The notes under the pieces are model-generated. The model saw nothing but the letters and a program-made list of their open reading frames with translations, was not told the DNA's origin and made no database searches. A DNA stretch of 64,000 nucleotides from Vallitalea longa (GTDB lineage Bacteria > Bacillota > Clostridia > Lachnospirales > Vallitaleaceae). The DNA lies in assembly GCF_027923465.1 (NCBI RefSeq), contig NZ_BRLB01000016.1, forward strand, positions 1 to 64,000, given 5' to 3'. How positions within the stretch are numbered: the stretch's first letter is position 1; each line of letters opens with the position of its first letter. Below are positions 37,226 to 46,409 of this stretch, in pieces. Made by a program: the position numbers and the translations under genes.

Positions 37226-38191
37226 TTAATAAAAATCAGATAAGTGTTTCTCATTCATATCAAACTGTTGATAATAAATAGGTATCTTATAAATATGTCT
37301 GATATGTTGAATATAAGATATAATAATTCTACTAGGTTTATATTTCGTAACAATAACCAATTTATCAGCTTTGTTTTTATCAGGATAATGGCAGTACTCT
37401 AACAATTGTCCTATAGCTAATCTTATTGCATTTTTTACATCACATGTTTTAAGTTCATAAAATATTGTTTCTCCAGTGATTGTCTTAACGGTTATATCTA
37501 CTTTATCTACCTCACTAGTAACAGATTTATTATTACTATCGCTATTTAAATATTCTACCATTGCATTTTGCAACTCATTATGATGTAAGACTTTTACATA
37601 ACTTGATGGAGATACACTCACTATCCCCTCTTGTCTTTTCTTTTCCTCAAATTTAATATTATCATTTTGTTGTAACCTCTTTAATACATATTGTTTATTA
37701 AACTCACTGTTTAACATATTAATACCTATTTCTTTATGCCTTTTAATATACTCATCTATAATTGGTTTTTCCTTATTTAAAAAGCTTTGTAAACTATCCA
37801 AAAAGTAAACTTCTTCAGGATATTCATACCACCATTTTGTTTCTTTTATATGACAAAAATCATTACCTGTCCTTTGATTTAATATATGTACTAATTCTTC
37901 TAAATACTTAACTTTATTTGCATTGTCTTTTGAGCTTATTGATATGAAACATCTACCATTAGATTTTACTCCCCAAGCGATATTATGTATTTTTTCTATA
38001 GTATCACTACCATCCCAAAAGGATATGTCTAAATAATCATCATTACCAAGAAAAAAGTATCCTTGTTCTAATCTATTTAGATTGTTAATTTTTCTTGGTG
38101 CAAAGTAAAAAGTTTTATCTATCTTTTGAATATTTATTAAGTAATCCCAACATTTTGCGTGCATTTCAAGTATATTATTACTATATATCAA
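37226..38191 (-). CDS. PD-(D/E)XK nuclease with unknown N-terminal domain
   Basis: 321 residues if started at TTG 38191, which has AGGAGG about 8 bases upstream; an ATG at 38197 is only two bases from that site. The C-terminal 120 residues carry a PD-(D/E)XK pattern: HNELQNAMVEYLN with an early E, then KVDITVKT with D, FYELKTC with E-x-K, and AIGQLLEYCHYP with the QxxxY motif. The N-terminal 190 residues are not recognised. It lies between the helicase-PLD gene and the HSP90-like gene on the same strand and may be an effector or processing nuclease of one of them. Confidence 0.7.
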   Translation of the reverse strand: MIYSNNILEMHAKCWDYLINIQKIDKTFYFAPRKINNLNRLEQGYFFLGNDDYLDISFWDGSDTIEKIHNIAWGVKSNGRCFISISSKDNANKVKYLEELVHILNQRTGNDFCHIKETKWWYEYPEEVYFLDSLQSFLNKEKPIIDEYIKRHKEIGINMLNSEFNKQYVLKRLQQNDNIKFEEKKRQEGIVSVSPSSYVKVLHHNELQNAMVEYLNSDSNNKSVTSEVDKVDITVKTITGETIFYELKTCDVKNAIRLAIGQLLEYCHYPDKNKADKLVIVTKYKPSRIIISYIQHIRHIYKIPIYYQQFDMNEKHLSDFY

Positions 38192-38314
38192 GTACATTAC
38201 CTCCTAATATTAGATTCTTCTACTAATTATCTTCATGTATATTTGCAATAAAATATTCCCACATTAAATCACTCAGAAACATTCCTTATACTTAAAAATT
38301 CTCTGAACTTTTTC

Positions 38315-41300
38315 TTATAGACATTTCATAATTTCACTACGTACATATTGTATCATACTCTCATCTTCAACAATACAACTTAACTCATCTGGACTATTAT
38401 GTCCTAAACCATTTTTACATAACCAATTGTGAGATCCAATAACCATATATTGATTATTAATAATAAGAATTTTAGTATGCATAGGTGGCTTATATACTAA
38501 ATTTTCTCCAATAGCTCTTTGTATTGACATTATCATCTCAACTTCATCTTCAATCTTATTATCAGTAGTAGCATATCTTGAATCCTTTTCTACAATCCTT
38601 CTTATCTCTTCTCTTGATGAAAGGGTATATTTAGTTTTTTTATTACCAAAAAATATTTTGTACTTCTTGCCTGTTTCTACATAGCTTTGAATTTTCTCAA
38701 TATAATCATTTTTAGCAACTACCCTATTTATCCATGGGCTACATACTTCAATACTTTCTGTTGTTTCAAATAAACTATTTAGTAATTTGTAATGTTCATC
38801 GTTGGATAGTAAACCTTTAACAGCTTCAAATTTTGCAAAAATACGGTTATATTCTTCATTCTTTATCAAACTAAAAGACATAATTCTCTGCATTTGTTTG
38901 TAAACTTCCATGTTCATTTTAAACTCATCATGAAAAAATGAATACACATTACCATGTGTACTAATCGTTTGTTTTAACTTTGATAAATAATGACTTCCAT
39001 CCAAGATATCATAGTTACCAACAATAATTAACTGTTTCTTGGCTCTGGTTAATGCTACATTCAAAAAATTAGGCTCAGCTCCAAGGAAACTTAATCCTTT
39101 TTTGTCTTTTATTGAACTTACAACTAGACTTATGATTATTATATCTTTGCCTTTCCCCTGAAATCTATGAACTGTACCACATTCAATATTAGTACTATTA
39201 ATATTATATTCCAATAATTTTTCCTGATTTTTATAAGGTGTTATTATCCCTATTTCACTGTTAGGACTAGTCTTTTTTAATTCAGCCACAATAGCTTTAC
39301 AAATATTGACTTCAGCATTATTGGTGTAATCCTTATTTTTGATTCCTCTTACATCTACAAAAGCAAGATTGGTGCCCAACAATTCTTTCGTTTCATTCAT
39401 CTTCACTATCTTCATTCTATTACTGTATACGTGATCATTAGAGAACATTACTATATTGTTTTCACAGCGCCTATGTTCTTCAAGTATAATACCGATTTTT
39501 TTATTATCCAGTAATTCATAATAGTCTGTAACTCTGTTTGCAAAACTCTGAGCACTCTGATTATCCAAATTATATATGTCATTTAAACCATATTGCTTTT
39601 CATATTTTTCAAATACTTCTGGATATACTTGATTTCTTACTGGATTAAGTTGTAGTACATCTCCCACAATAATTGCTCTACGTGATCTATACATTGGTCC
39701 TACTAGATAATGAGGCATTACTTGACCAGCTTCATCTATGAGAAGTAGATCAAAAATATTATCTATCATATGAAAACTCCCTTTATGTAAAGAGTGCAAT
39801 GTTGTAGTTATCACTGGAAAACACAAAAAATATACTTCCCATAATGCTCTCAAATCCTTTTCTACTGATTCCTCATATATATATGTACTCCTATAATACT
39901 TACTAAATAGTATACCAACTGGTTCATTAAGTATTATGGTTAGATCTTCGGTAATTTGTTTTCTGTATTTAATGATGTATGCTTCATTAATAAATAATGC
40001 CAATTGAAACAGTCTACTTCTTTTCATCCGCAATGCTTCACAATTACAAATTTTATATCTTGATTCATTGACATCTAGATTAATGTTATAATTATTCATT
40101 AATTGTTTGAATTCTATATATCTAGATAAATATCTACTTATAACTCCTGTAACTAATTTATTTTTATTTAATATATCATTCAGTTCTATATTCTGTTGTT
40201 TAATTTTATTAATTTCCTTTTCATTTTTTATTACCTCATTTGATAAAAACAAACTAGAATCTCTGTAACCACTAAGTTCTTTGTTTGTATTTTCAGTTTT
40301 TATATCAAGTTCAGTAATTTCTTTACTGACAAATAATAAATAAACTCGTCCGATAACAGGGATGGACTTAATATTATTGATTGATTCTTGTCTAGTTTTA
40401 ATGTTGTCTAATTCATTTTCTAAAGTCCCTATTTTCTTATTATCTTTTACAATCTCATGTTGATCATCGTTTATTTTAGACTCAAGTGATTTAATAATTT
40501 CTTTATTAGTACAGATATCATCATTAATCTGATTGCTTTTTTCTTGTAATTCCATATCTATTTGATTGACACTATCATAATCAAATACATTAATTCCTAC
40601 ACTTTCAAGCTCATCTTTAACATTATCAAACAATGCTATACTTTCATTAAATTTTTCAATATCAATATATATATTTATAAATTCTTTGTTTAATGATAGA
40701 TCTTCATTATATTCTTCAATATCATTCAATGTTTGAATTAAAGGTAAAAAACATTCTTTAATAAAAGTTTCAATGTTATCCTTTTTACCCATTTTTGCAC
40801 AAAAAGTACTTTTTACTCTACTCAACTTACTTCTATTAAACAGTTTTATCTCTTTGGCTAATTCATCTCCCAAATTATCTACTGCATTATTATTTGTAGA
40901 ACTAATAAGGATTGAATAATTATTCTCACCACCAAGAGGTGATTCGTAAACCCCACTTTTACACATAGTCCAATCTTTATCCCATACATCAATTAATGCT
41001 TTTGTCTTTTTAACAAAATTATCTGCAATAATCTCTTTAAGTACAGTAGTTTTCCCAGTTCCTGGTGGGCCTGTAACAGCCAGCATATTACTATTTTGAC
41101 TTCTATCAATTATTGACCATTGCTTTTCGTTAACTCCATATTTGGGAAGTGATTCCTTTATATAATCTATTTCAAATGGATAACTTCCATGATGTGATAT
41201 TCTAGACATTGACAAATGGTATTCTTTGGATGTTTCATTTATTAAGTATTTATTTAATAATATAGATTCTTTACTTTGAAGATTATGTTTAACCAGCAAC

Positions 41301-42055
41301 AATTCTTCTTTAAAAGGAGCAACATATTCTGAGAAACTTCCATCTATAGCAATCTTAAAGTGCTTCTGTTGTTTTGACTGTAATATCATTTTCGACTTAG
41401 GTATTTTTTTATAAATCTCTTCTAAAATAATGTCTGTCAATTCAATAATATTATTGTTATCATAACTATTAATGGAACGAAAAAAATTTTGTCGATCTTT
41501 TTTGCTATCAAAATACGCATCAATATCATTATCATAACCCATGATACCCAAAAACAGTTCTTCCGTAAATGTATATTCTAGTATTACTACTTTGTCATCG
41601 TTGTAAGTGCAATGATAAGTACACATTGGAATCAATGTTGATCCAAAGTTATACACTGGATACATTAATAAAAAATCATTTTGTGATATTACTTCTAAAA
41701 TATCATTTTTCTGTTTTTTGATAAACTCTTTTTTTTCGGATGTATAAAGCATGTGAAAAATCTCATCAACACAACTTTTTATTTCTTCTGATGCAATAAT
41801 ATTTTTAGTGTAAATTAAATTCTTTAGTTTTTTTCTAACATTTTCTTTCTTCTCATTATCCAGTTTATTTAATTTCCAATCAATTATTTGTAATGCTTTA
41901 TTATATTTTCGTGCTGAAACAACTTCTATAATTTCTTTTGGTTTAGTTACCTTGTCATTTTTCAAATCAAGTTTAGATTTGATATTTGCAATACTATGTA
42001 AGATATTGTGACCTTCATATTCAATAAAATAATCTATTGCCTCTAACATTTTCAT
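38315..42055 (-). CDS. UPF1-like superfamily 1 helicase fused to a PLD nuclease (Mokosh type II-like)
   Basis: 1246 residues. The helicase has Walker A at 329-337 (TGPPGTGKTT), a coiled coil inserted between about 470 and 640, motif II LLLIDEAGQ, EEHRRCENN, TVHRFQGK and FLNVALTRAKKQ: the DNA2/NAM7/UPF1 group (COG1112). The last 120 residues hold a single phospholipase-D-type motif (MHTKILIINN...GSHNW); the usual aspartate of HKD is replaced by asparagine. A COG1112 helicase plus PLD in one chain is the architecture described for Mokosh type II (MkoC), an anti-phage system. TAGGAG precedes ATG 42055. The helicase-PLD assignment is firm; the Mokosh name is by architecture. Confidence 0.8.
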   Translation of the reverse strand: MKMLEAIDYFIEYEGHNILHSIANIKSKLDLKNDKVTKPKEIIEVVSARKYNKALQIIDWKLNKLDNEKKENVRKKLKNLIYTKNIIASEEIKSCVDEIFHMLYTSEKKEFIKKQKNDILEVISQNDFLLMYPVYNFGSTLIPMCTYHCTYNDDKVVILEYTFTEELFLGIMGYDNDIDAYFDSKKDRQNFFRSINSYDNNNIIELTDIILEEIYKKIPKSKMILQSKQQKHFKIAIDGSFSEYVAPFKEELLLVKHNLQSKESILLNKYLINETSKEYHLSMSRISHHGSYPFEIDYIKESLPKYGVNEKQWSIIDRSQNSNMLAVTGPPGTGKTTVLKEIIADNFVKKTKALIDVWDKDWTMCKSGVYESPLGGENNYSILISSTNNNAVDNLGDELAKEIKLFNRSKLSRVKSTFCAKMGKKDNIETFIKECFLPLIQTLNDIEEYNEDLSLNKEFINIYIDIEKFNESIALFDNVKDELESVGINVFDYDSVNQIDMELQEKSNQINDDICTNKEIIKSLESKINDDQHEIVKDNKKIGTLENELDNIKTRQESINNIKSIPVIGRVYLLFVSKEITELDIKTENTNKELSGYRDSSLFLSNEVIKNEKEINKIKQQNIELNDILNKNKLVTGVISRYLSRYIEFKQLMNNYNINLDVNESRYKICNCEALRMKRSRLFQLALFINEAYIIKYRKQITEDLTIILNEPVGILFSKYYRSTYIYEESVEKDLRALWEVYFLCFPVITTTLHSLHKGSFHMIDNIFDLLLIDEAGQVMPHYLVGPMYRSRRAIIVGDVLQLNPVRNQVYPEVFEKYEKQYGLNDIYNLDNQSAQSFANRVTDYYELLDNKKIGIILEEHRRCENNIVMFSNDHVYSNRMKIVKMNETKELLGTNLAFVDVRGIKNKDYTNNAEVNICKAIVAELKKTSPNSEIGIITPYKNQEKLLEYNINSTNIECGTVHRFQGKGKDIIIISLVVSSIKDKKGLSFLGAEPNFLNVALTRAKKQLIIVGNYDILDGSHYLSKLKQTISTHGNVYSFFHDEFKMNMEVYKQMQRIMSFSLIKNEEYNRIFAKFEAVKGLLSNDEHYKLLNSLFETTESIEVCSPWINRVVAKNDYIEKIQSYVETGKKYKIFFGNKKTKYTLSSREEIRRIVEKDSRYATTDNKIEDEVEMIMSIQRAIGENLVYKPPMHTKILIINNQYMVIGSHNWLCKNGLGHNSPDELSCIVEDESMIQYVRSEIMKCL

Positions 42056-42245
42056 ATATTAACTCCTATAATTCATATTGTCTATAATATACTTAGTTGA
42101 AAGGTTATAATAAAAATCACCATTATTTATATTATAGTTCATCATTAGATAATCCTAACTTTAACTTAATGCTATTCTTTAGTCATTCATCTTTCAACTT
42201 CAGATATACTATATACACTATATGTAAATATACCACAATTATTAT

Positions 42246-42530
42246 ACCAGACGGCATGGATGAATAAGATGGCTGGCTTGCATAAGACATCTCTTGATTC
42301 TCATGAGTTTCAGGAATGGTAATTGATTTATGTGCAAAATAATCTTCTCTGTCATGACATTTCCAACATTAATTTTTTCCAAACAATAAGGGCAAGTATA
42401 TGTACACCCACTAAATGCGTTGGGCATAAACTTTTCTTCCATATCCATCTATGCCATATTCTTCTTTCTTTCTTTACGGTTTGTTTTCATAATTTTAAAT
42501 ATACTTTAATTTCTATAAGCTAATACAATT
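42246..42530 (-). pseudogene. Deletion scar of a second Druantia-like operon (fusion of druE-like interior and druB-like start)
   Basis: Bases 42247-42318 match 48741-48812, inside the giant helicase gene, with only two mismatches. Bases 42321-42480 match 57496-57640, the 5' end of the zinc-ribbon gene that starts the operon (shared: GGGCAAGTATATGT, TAAACTTTTCTTCCATATCC), and similarity continues into its upstream region to about 42545. The two parts meet at 42318/42321, so about 8.7 kb between them was lost from an ancestral second copy. A 68-codon ORF (42242-42448) spans the scar but joins the parts out of context. Confidence 0.85.
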
Positions 42531-42567
42531 TACCTTGCTAATCCTTTATGTATGTTTACTAACATAT

Positions 42568-42960
42568 TTTCAACTTTTTACCAAAGTATATTCTAGTTCC
42601 AATTTCAACACAACCATCATATGTAAAGGTGCTTTTTCCTCCCCATATTGCAAGTCCTTTTACACTTTTGACCATTAATATGAACTTATTATAATTTTGA
42701 GGAAATAATATGAGTTCATGGTTTCCCTTTTTACCACTTATCTAATCCGTTAGCAATCAAATTCTCCTATCTTCATACTTTGTAGTTCGTTGTCCAAAAA
42801 GTATCTTTAATAGAGATCGCTTTACTGTTTCCAAATTTACCAATATGGACAATAACATTCTTCCAAGATGCATAAACATTTTAGCTCTATCTGATTTAGA
42901 AATCCTCACTCCATAACCTGCACCTGAATCATTGTAACTCGATTGTTCCATGTCGTTACT
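42568..42960 (-). pseudogene. Two decayed small-protein remnants
   Basis: At 42760-42960 one frame reads NDSGAGYGVRISKSDRAKMF; after a frameshift near 42880 the sense shifts to WKNVIVHIGKFGNSKAISIK followed by DTFW. Together they look like one domain broken by a -1 or +1 change. At 42568-42680 the minus strand reads SVKGLAIWGGKSTFTYDGCV and continues EIGTRIYFGKK to a stop, another C-terminal relic. I do not recognise the families. Confidence 0.45.
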
Positions 42961-43057
42961 ATCATATCTTATCCTGACAAATATAACAATCAGTATATAT
43001 TGATAATGATAAAATAATATATTAAATTTTCCTTTTAAAATTTTTGATGTTATTTTC

Positions 43058-43321
43058 CTACTTTCTGGATGTATTCGTGCAATTCTCTTTGAATTCTCTA
43101 ATTTTTACTAATGCATCTACTTGACGCCCACCTTCTATAATTCGTTTAACACTTGATACTCTTGTCGATGTTCCCGTAATTCTTTTATCTGTTCCGTCTT
43201 CAAATATTAGTAATACTAACTCTTTATTTTCACCACAAAAATCAGCAATCATTTCATAATACTTGGCTATAAACCATCCCCCTGCTGATGTAAAAGCGTC
43301 AATAAATTGCTTATCATTCAT
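43058..43321 (-). CDS. Small hypothetical protein
   Basis: 87 residues, with AAAGGAG well placed before ATG 43321. Soluble, with a beta-rich centre (LVLLIFEDGTDKRITGTSTR) and a helix. It has no recognised family. Intact ribosome site and frame argue it is real, unlike its decayed neighbours. Confidence 0.5.
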   Translation of the reverse strand: MNDKQFIDAFTSAGGWFIAKYYEMIADFCGENKELVLLIFEDGTDKRITGTSTRVSSVKRIIEGGRQVDALVKIREFKENCTNTSRK

Positions 43322-43679
43322 GTGTCTGCTCCTTTCATTATCAATTTTTTTAGTTTCTCTTATAGCTACCTTTAAAAATTAGCCTAATTGGAAGTTAAGT
43401 TAGGACACCATATTGCTATAATTGGCATCCTACCATACATCTCTTTTTTAGCCTAATGCTTATTTGGTTTAACTTTACCGTATATGAATAATGTAAGATA
43501 TGTGTATGCTCTCACGTATGTCATACGCGGATTACATAGAAGATTCTTAAGATGCAACCTATGGAGTAATTTCCCTCTATAAAGTTGGTCATACACTTAC
43601 TATTAACTACAATCTCATGTATATCGCCATCTTGTTTTAATCAAAATAATGATGATTTCTTCATAAAGTTCCTTTGCAA

Positions 43680-44364
43680 TATTAATCAGATCCTTTATCA
43701 GCTATGCTTTTCTTTAACTCAACCCTTGTTTCCAATGAAAGTAATTTTTGCGCTGTAAAAATATCTGATGAAAAGCCAAACATATTTTTAGGATGTTTAC
43801 TCTTACTACTACTTTCAAAATTAAATACAGCTATCTTTGGCTTAATGAGTACTATTTATCATATCTGTTTCGTATGTATAAGTTATTGTGCCTTTCTCTT
43901 CATTAACAATTACATGATCTGAAATCCAACTGCCCTTAAATGAGCCATTATTCGCATAACACTTTCCTCTTATGACCAACCCCTCAAAAGCTTGCTCAAA
44001 ATAATCTACATAATAGTTCGGATTGTTATCCAATCCGCGATAACACCCTACCCATTGCCCCTTTAAATATGAATTTTCAAAATCATATTTTTAACAATAG
44101 GTACTGAGCTAAATAATAAAAATTCTATAAACTTAAATACTAGTCTGTACGTTCCTACTGAAACTGTCCCTCCCTATAATATACCCTACATTGGGTCGTC
44201 TTCCATAATAGGAAATATAATCCCCCATAAAAAAATAATATTATTGTTGTTAATGTAAACACTATTGATTTAAAAATACTATAAGTTTTCATTAGATACT
44301 CCTTTTGGCCTACAGGTGACAACTCTACCCAATTTTCTAATATCCCTAAACTGCAACATTTCAA
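43680..44364 (-). pseudogene. Broken membrane-effector-like gene, weakly resembling Cap15
   Basis: Three frames in succession give one plausible protein of about 220 residues: a transmembrane part (44364-44155, FKSIVFTLTTIILFFYGGLY), a beta-rich part (about 44090-43842, YLKGQWVGCYRGLDNNPNYY then GLVIRGKCYANNGSFKGSW), and a tail (43852-43680, KNMFGFSSDIFTAQKLLSLE). At least two frameshifts separate them. An N-terminal membrane anchor followed by a beta-barrel-like domain recalls the CBASS effector Cap15 (S-2TM-beta), but the likeness is by eye and weak. No CD-NTase gene is present. Confidence 0.4.
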
Positions 44365-44403
44365 CCACTAAATTATAGCCTAAATCAATATTGTTTTTTA
44401 TTA

Positions 44404-44625
44404 TTAACCTACACGATATCCATTTGGTGTAAATTGTTTGTTAATATTTGCATGAAAATACTTTCCTTTGGATTCTGCAGATTCAAATTCATACCACATA
44501 TACTCAGGAAAATCTGGGTATTGCCATATAACGTTATTAGATTTAAATTCAATTTCTAATATTCCTGATGGAAAATCATATCCTATACTTTCAATCGCTT
44601 CAGATTCAACATACTTTCTATCCAT
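44404..44625 (-). CDS. KTSC-domain protein, downstream partner of HerA
   Basis: 73 residues from ATG 44625 (AAGGAG 9 bases upstream; the frame from 44646 overlaps the herA end). The sequence AIESIGYDFPSGILEIEFKS, then WYEFESAESKGKYFHANINK fits the KTSC domain, a small fold seen with lysyl-tRNA synthetase and nucleic-acid-related proteins. It is the last gene of a SIR2-HerA-KTSC set on one strand, 17 bases after herA. Its role in that set is unknown. Confidence 0.75.
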   Translation of the reverse strand: MDRKYVESEAIESIGYDFPSGILEIEFKSNNVIWQYPDFPEYMWYEFESAESKGKYFHANINKQFTPNGYRVG

Positions 44626-44642
44626 TACTTTCACTCTCCTTA

Positions 44643-46409
44643 TCAAAGTTTTTGTTCACGTATTTTTGTGACGACAGACTTATAATCTTCAGGATCAGCT
44701 GTGAATGTTTTGCTCCAACATTCAATTAGTTTTGGATCCGCACTGTCTGGTCTTGGATTTTGCAGTGGTAATCTAATTCTTGATGGAATTCTTATTGCTT
44801 CCCCCACTACCACTGCTTCTCCAATTCTTAAAGATGGTAAAAGATTAATAAGACTATTCATATTATCTGGTGCTAAAGATTTAACTATTGATTGATCCAT
44901 TGAATTAGTTAAGCGTAATGCTATAAATGTTCCGACTTGTGCAAGAATGGTTTCCGAAATCTCAGAAGGTCGTTGCGAAATAACCATTGCTCCTACTCCA
45001 AATTTACGCCCCTCTTTAAATATACGTTCAACAGCAGTCTTAGCATATGTTATGCTCTCACTTTTACCAAGATAAGTATGGGCTTCGTCGTAAGCTAATA
45101 ACAAAGGTCTATTTTTACCAGTATAACTTTCGTATCTACCCCAAAACATACTATCATAAATAAAACGAGTTATAAGTCCCACTGTAATATCCAAAACTTC
45201 AAATGGAACATTGCTTAAATCTAATATTGTAAGACGTTCTGGTCCGCCGATCCATTCACGCAATAAATTATGCAAATCTTTTGAAGAATTTTCATCTTTA
45301 TAATCACCAGAATAAAAGAGAAAATCATATCTACTATCTTTTAATCGACTTAACAATTTTTTTTCATATGAATAGTATTCTTGATGTTTACTTTTATAAG
45401 GTGCTTGACTTCCCATAGCATATGGTTTAAACTCCGCTGGTCTAAGAGTTTCAGCTTCTCCATGACTAGTTTGACAAGCTGTTTCTTCATTTTGAACGTC
45501 TTTACTCTGATTAGTAGAAAAACTTGCATTCAACCACCAATTCATAGTATGCCAAAGTTCTCTAGAGCTAAATGGTATTGGGGAATCTGCAGTTATAAAA
45601 TCAGGATTCACGTTTCCAGACTTTAACTTATAATGCTTCTTTTTTAAATTCGTAATCAATTCGCGAAACAGTCTATATTCAGGACGTGAATCGTCTGTTG
45701 TTTTGGCTCCTACCAGAAAAAAGGCAAGCTCATCAAAATTCATAAGCCAAAATGGAATATACAGGGGGCTACATTTGTCATTAATGCGTAATACCTTAGC
45801 CTCAGGAAAAGCAGATCCGTATTCTCCATGAGGATCAATTAATACGACTCTTGAATTTGAGTATTCCGAAACAATGCGTTTTACAATGGCGACTGTCGAG
45901 TTGGACTTTCCGCTACCAGTAGAACCTAAAATAGCAGAATGTCTTAACACTAACTTATGTAAATCAAGATATACATCTAAATTATCTGATGACGAATGTT
46001 TTCCAATGGCAATTAGCCCATTATCAGATTCGCCATAAATATCTTTAAGATCAGATTCAACAACAATGTGAACTTCATCATTTATTGTTGGGTACAATCC
46101 AATTCCTTTTTCAAATTTTTTATCTCCAATTTTTTCACCAATAAGGTTGATTGTTAAATATCTGCTATACAAATTTTGCTGATTATCAGAACTAATTTCT
46201 TTGCTTGGCATATTACTGACAGATTCAACTATCCCGTATGACACAATATTTCCTACTGGTATTTTTACAAACGTTCCAATCTGACCAATTTTGTAAACCT
46301 TCGCCCCAATAATTGGACTTGATGATGGAATACTATCGCTAATTTGTACTTCAATCGTATTTGAATCTACACGTATTATTTTCCCAAGATATGTGATTTC
46401 ATTTTGCAT
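44643..46409 (-). CDS. herA: HerA-type hexameric DNA translocase (SIR2-HerA defence)
   Basis: 588 residues from ATG 46409, 7 bases after AGGAGG; a longer frame from 46451 overlaps the SIR2 gene without need. It has the HerA N-terminal beta barrel, Walker A LGSTGSGKSNST, VVLIDPHGEYGSAFPEAK, Walker B LLAYDEAHTYLG and ISQRPSEIS. HerA ATPases form hexameric rings that move DNA; with SIR2 partners they form a large complex that depletes NAD+ upon phage infection. It overlaps the SIR2 gene end by 11 bases, so the two are coupled. Motifs appear intact. Confidence 0.9.
   Translation of the reverse strand: MQNEITYLGKIIRVDSNTIEVQISDSIPSSSPIIGAKVYKIGQIGTFVKIPVGNIVSYGIVESVSNMPSKEISSDNQQNLYSRYLTINLIGEKIGDKKFEKGIGLYPTINDEVHIVVESDLKDIYGESDNGLIAIGKHSSSDNLDVYLDLHKLVLRHSAILGSTGSGKSNSTVAIVKRIVSEYSNSRVVLIDPHGEYGSAFPEAKVLRINDKCSPLYIPFWLMNFDELAFFLVGAKTTDDSRPEYRLFRELITNLKKKHYKLKSGNVNPDFITADSPIPFSSRELWHTMNWWLNASFSTNQSKDVQNEETACQTSHGEAETLRPAEFKPYAMGSQAPYKSKHQEYYSYEKKLLSRLKDSRYDFLFYSGDYKDENSSKDLHNLLREWIGGPERLTILDLSNVPFEVLDITVGLITRFIYDSMFWGRYESYTGKNRPLLLAYDEAHTYLGKSESITYAKTAVERIFKEGRKFGVGAMVISQRPSEISETILAQVGTFIALRLTNSMDQSIVKSLAPDNMNSLINLLPSLRIGEAVVVGEAIRIPSRIRLPLQNPRPDSADPKLIECWSKTFTADPEDYKSVVTKIREQKL

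Noticed and set aside
42242-42448. 68-codon ORF as a genuine zinc-ribbon protein
   Set aside because: It spans the join of two unrelated parts of the Druantia-like operon, so it is a product of the deletion.
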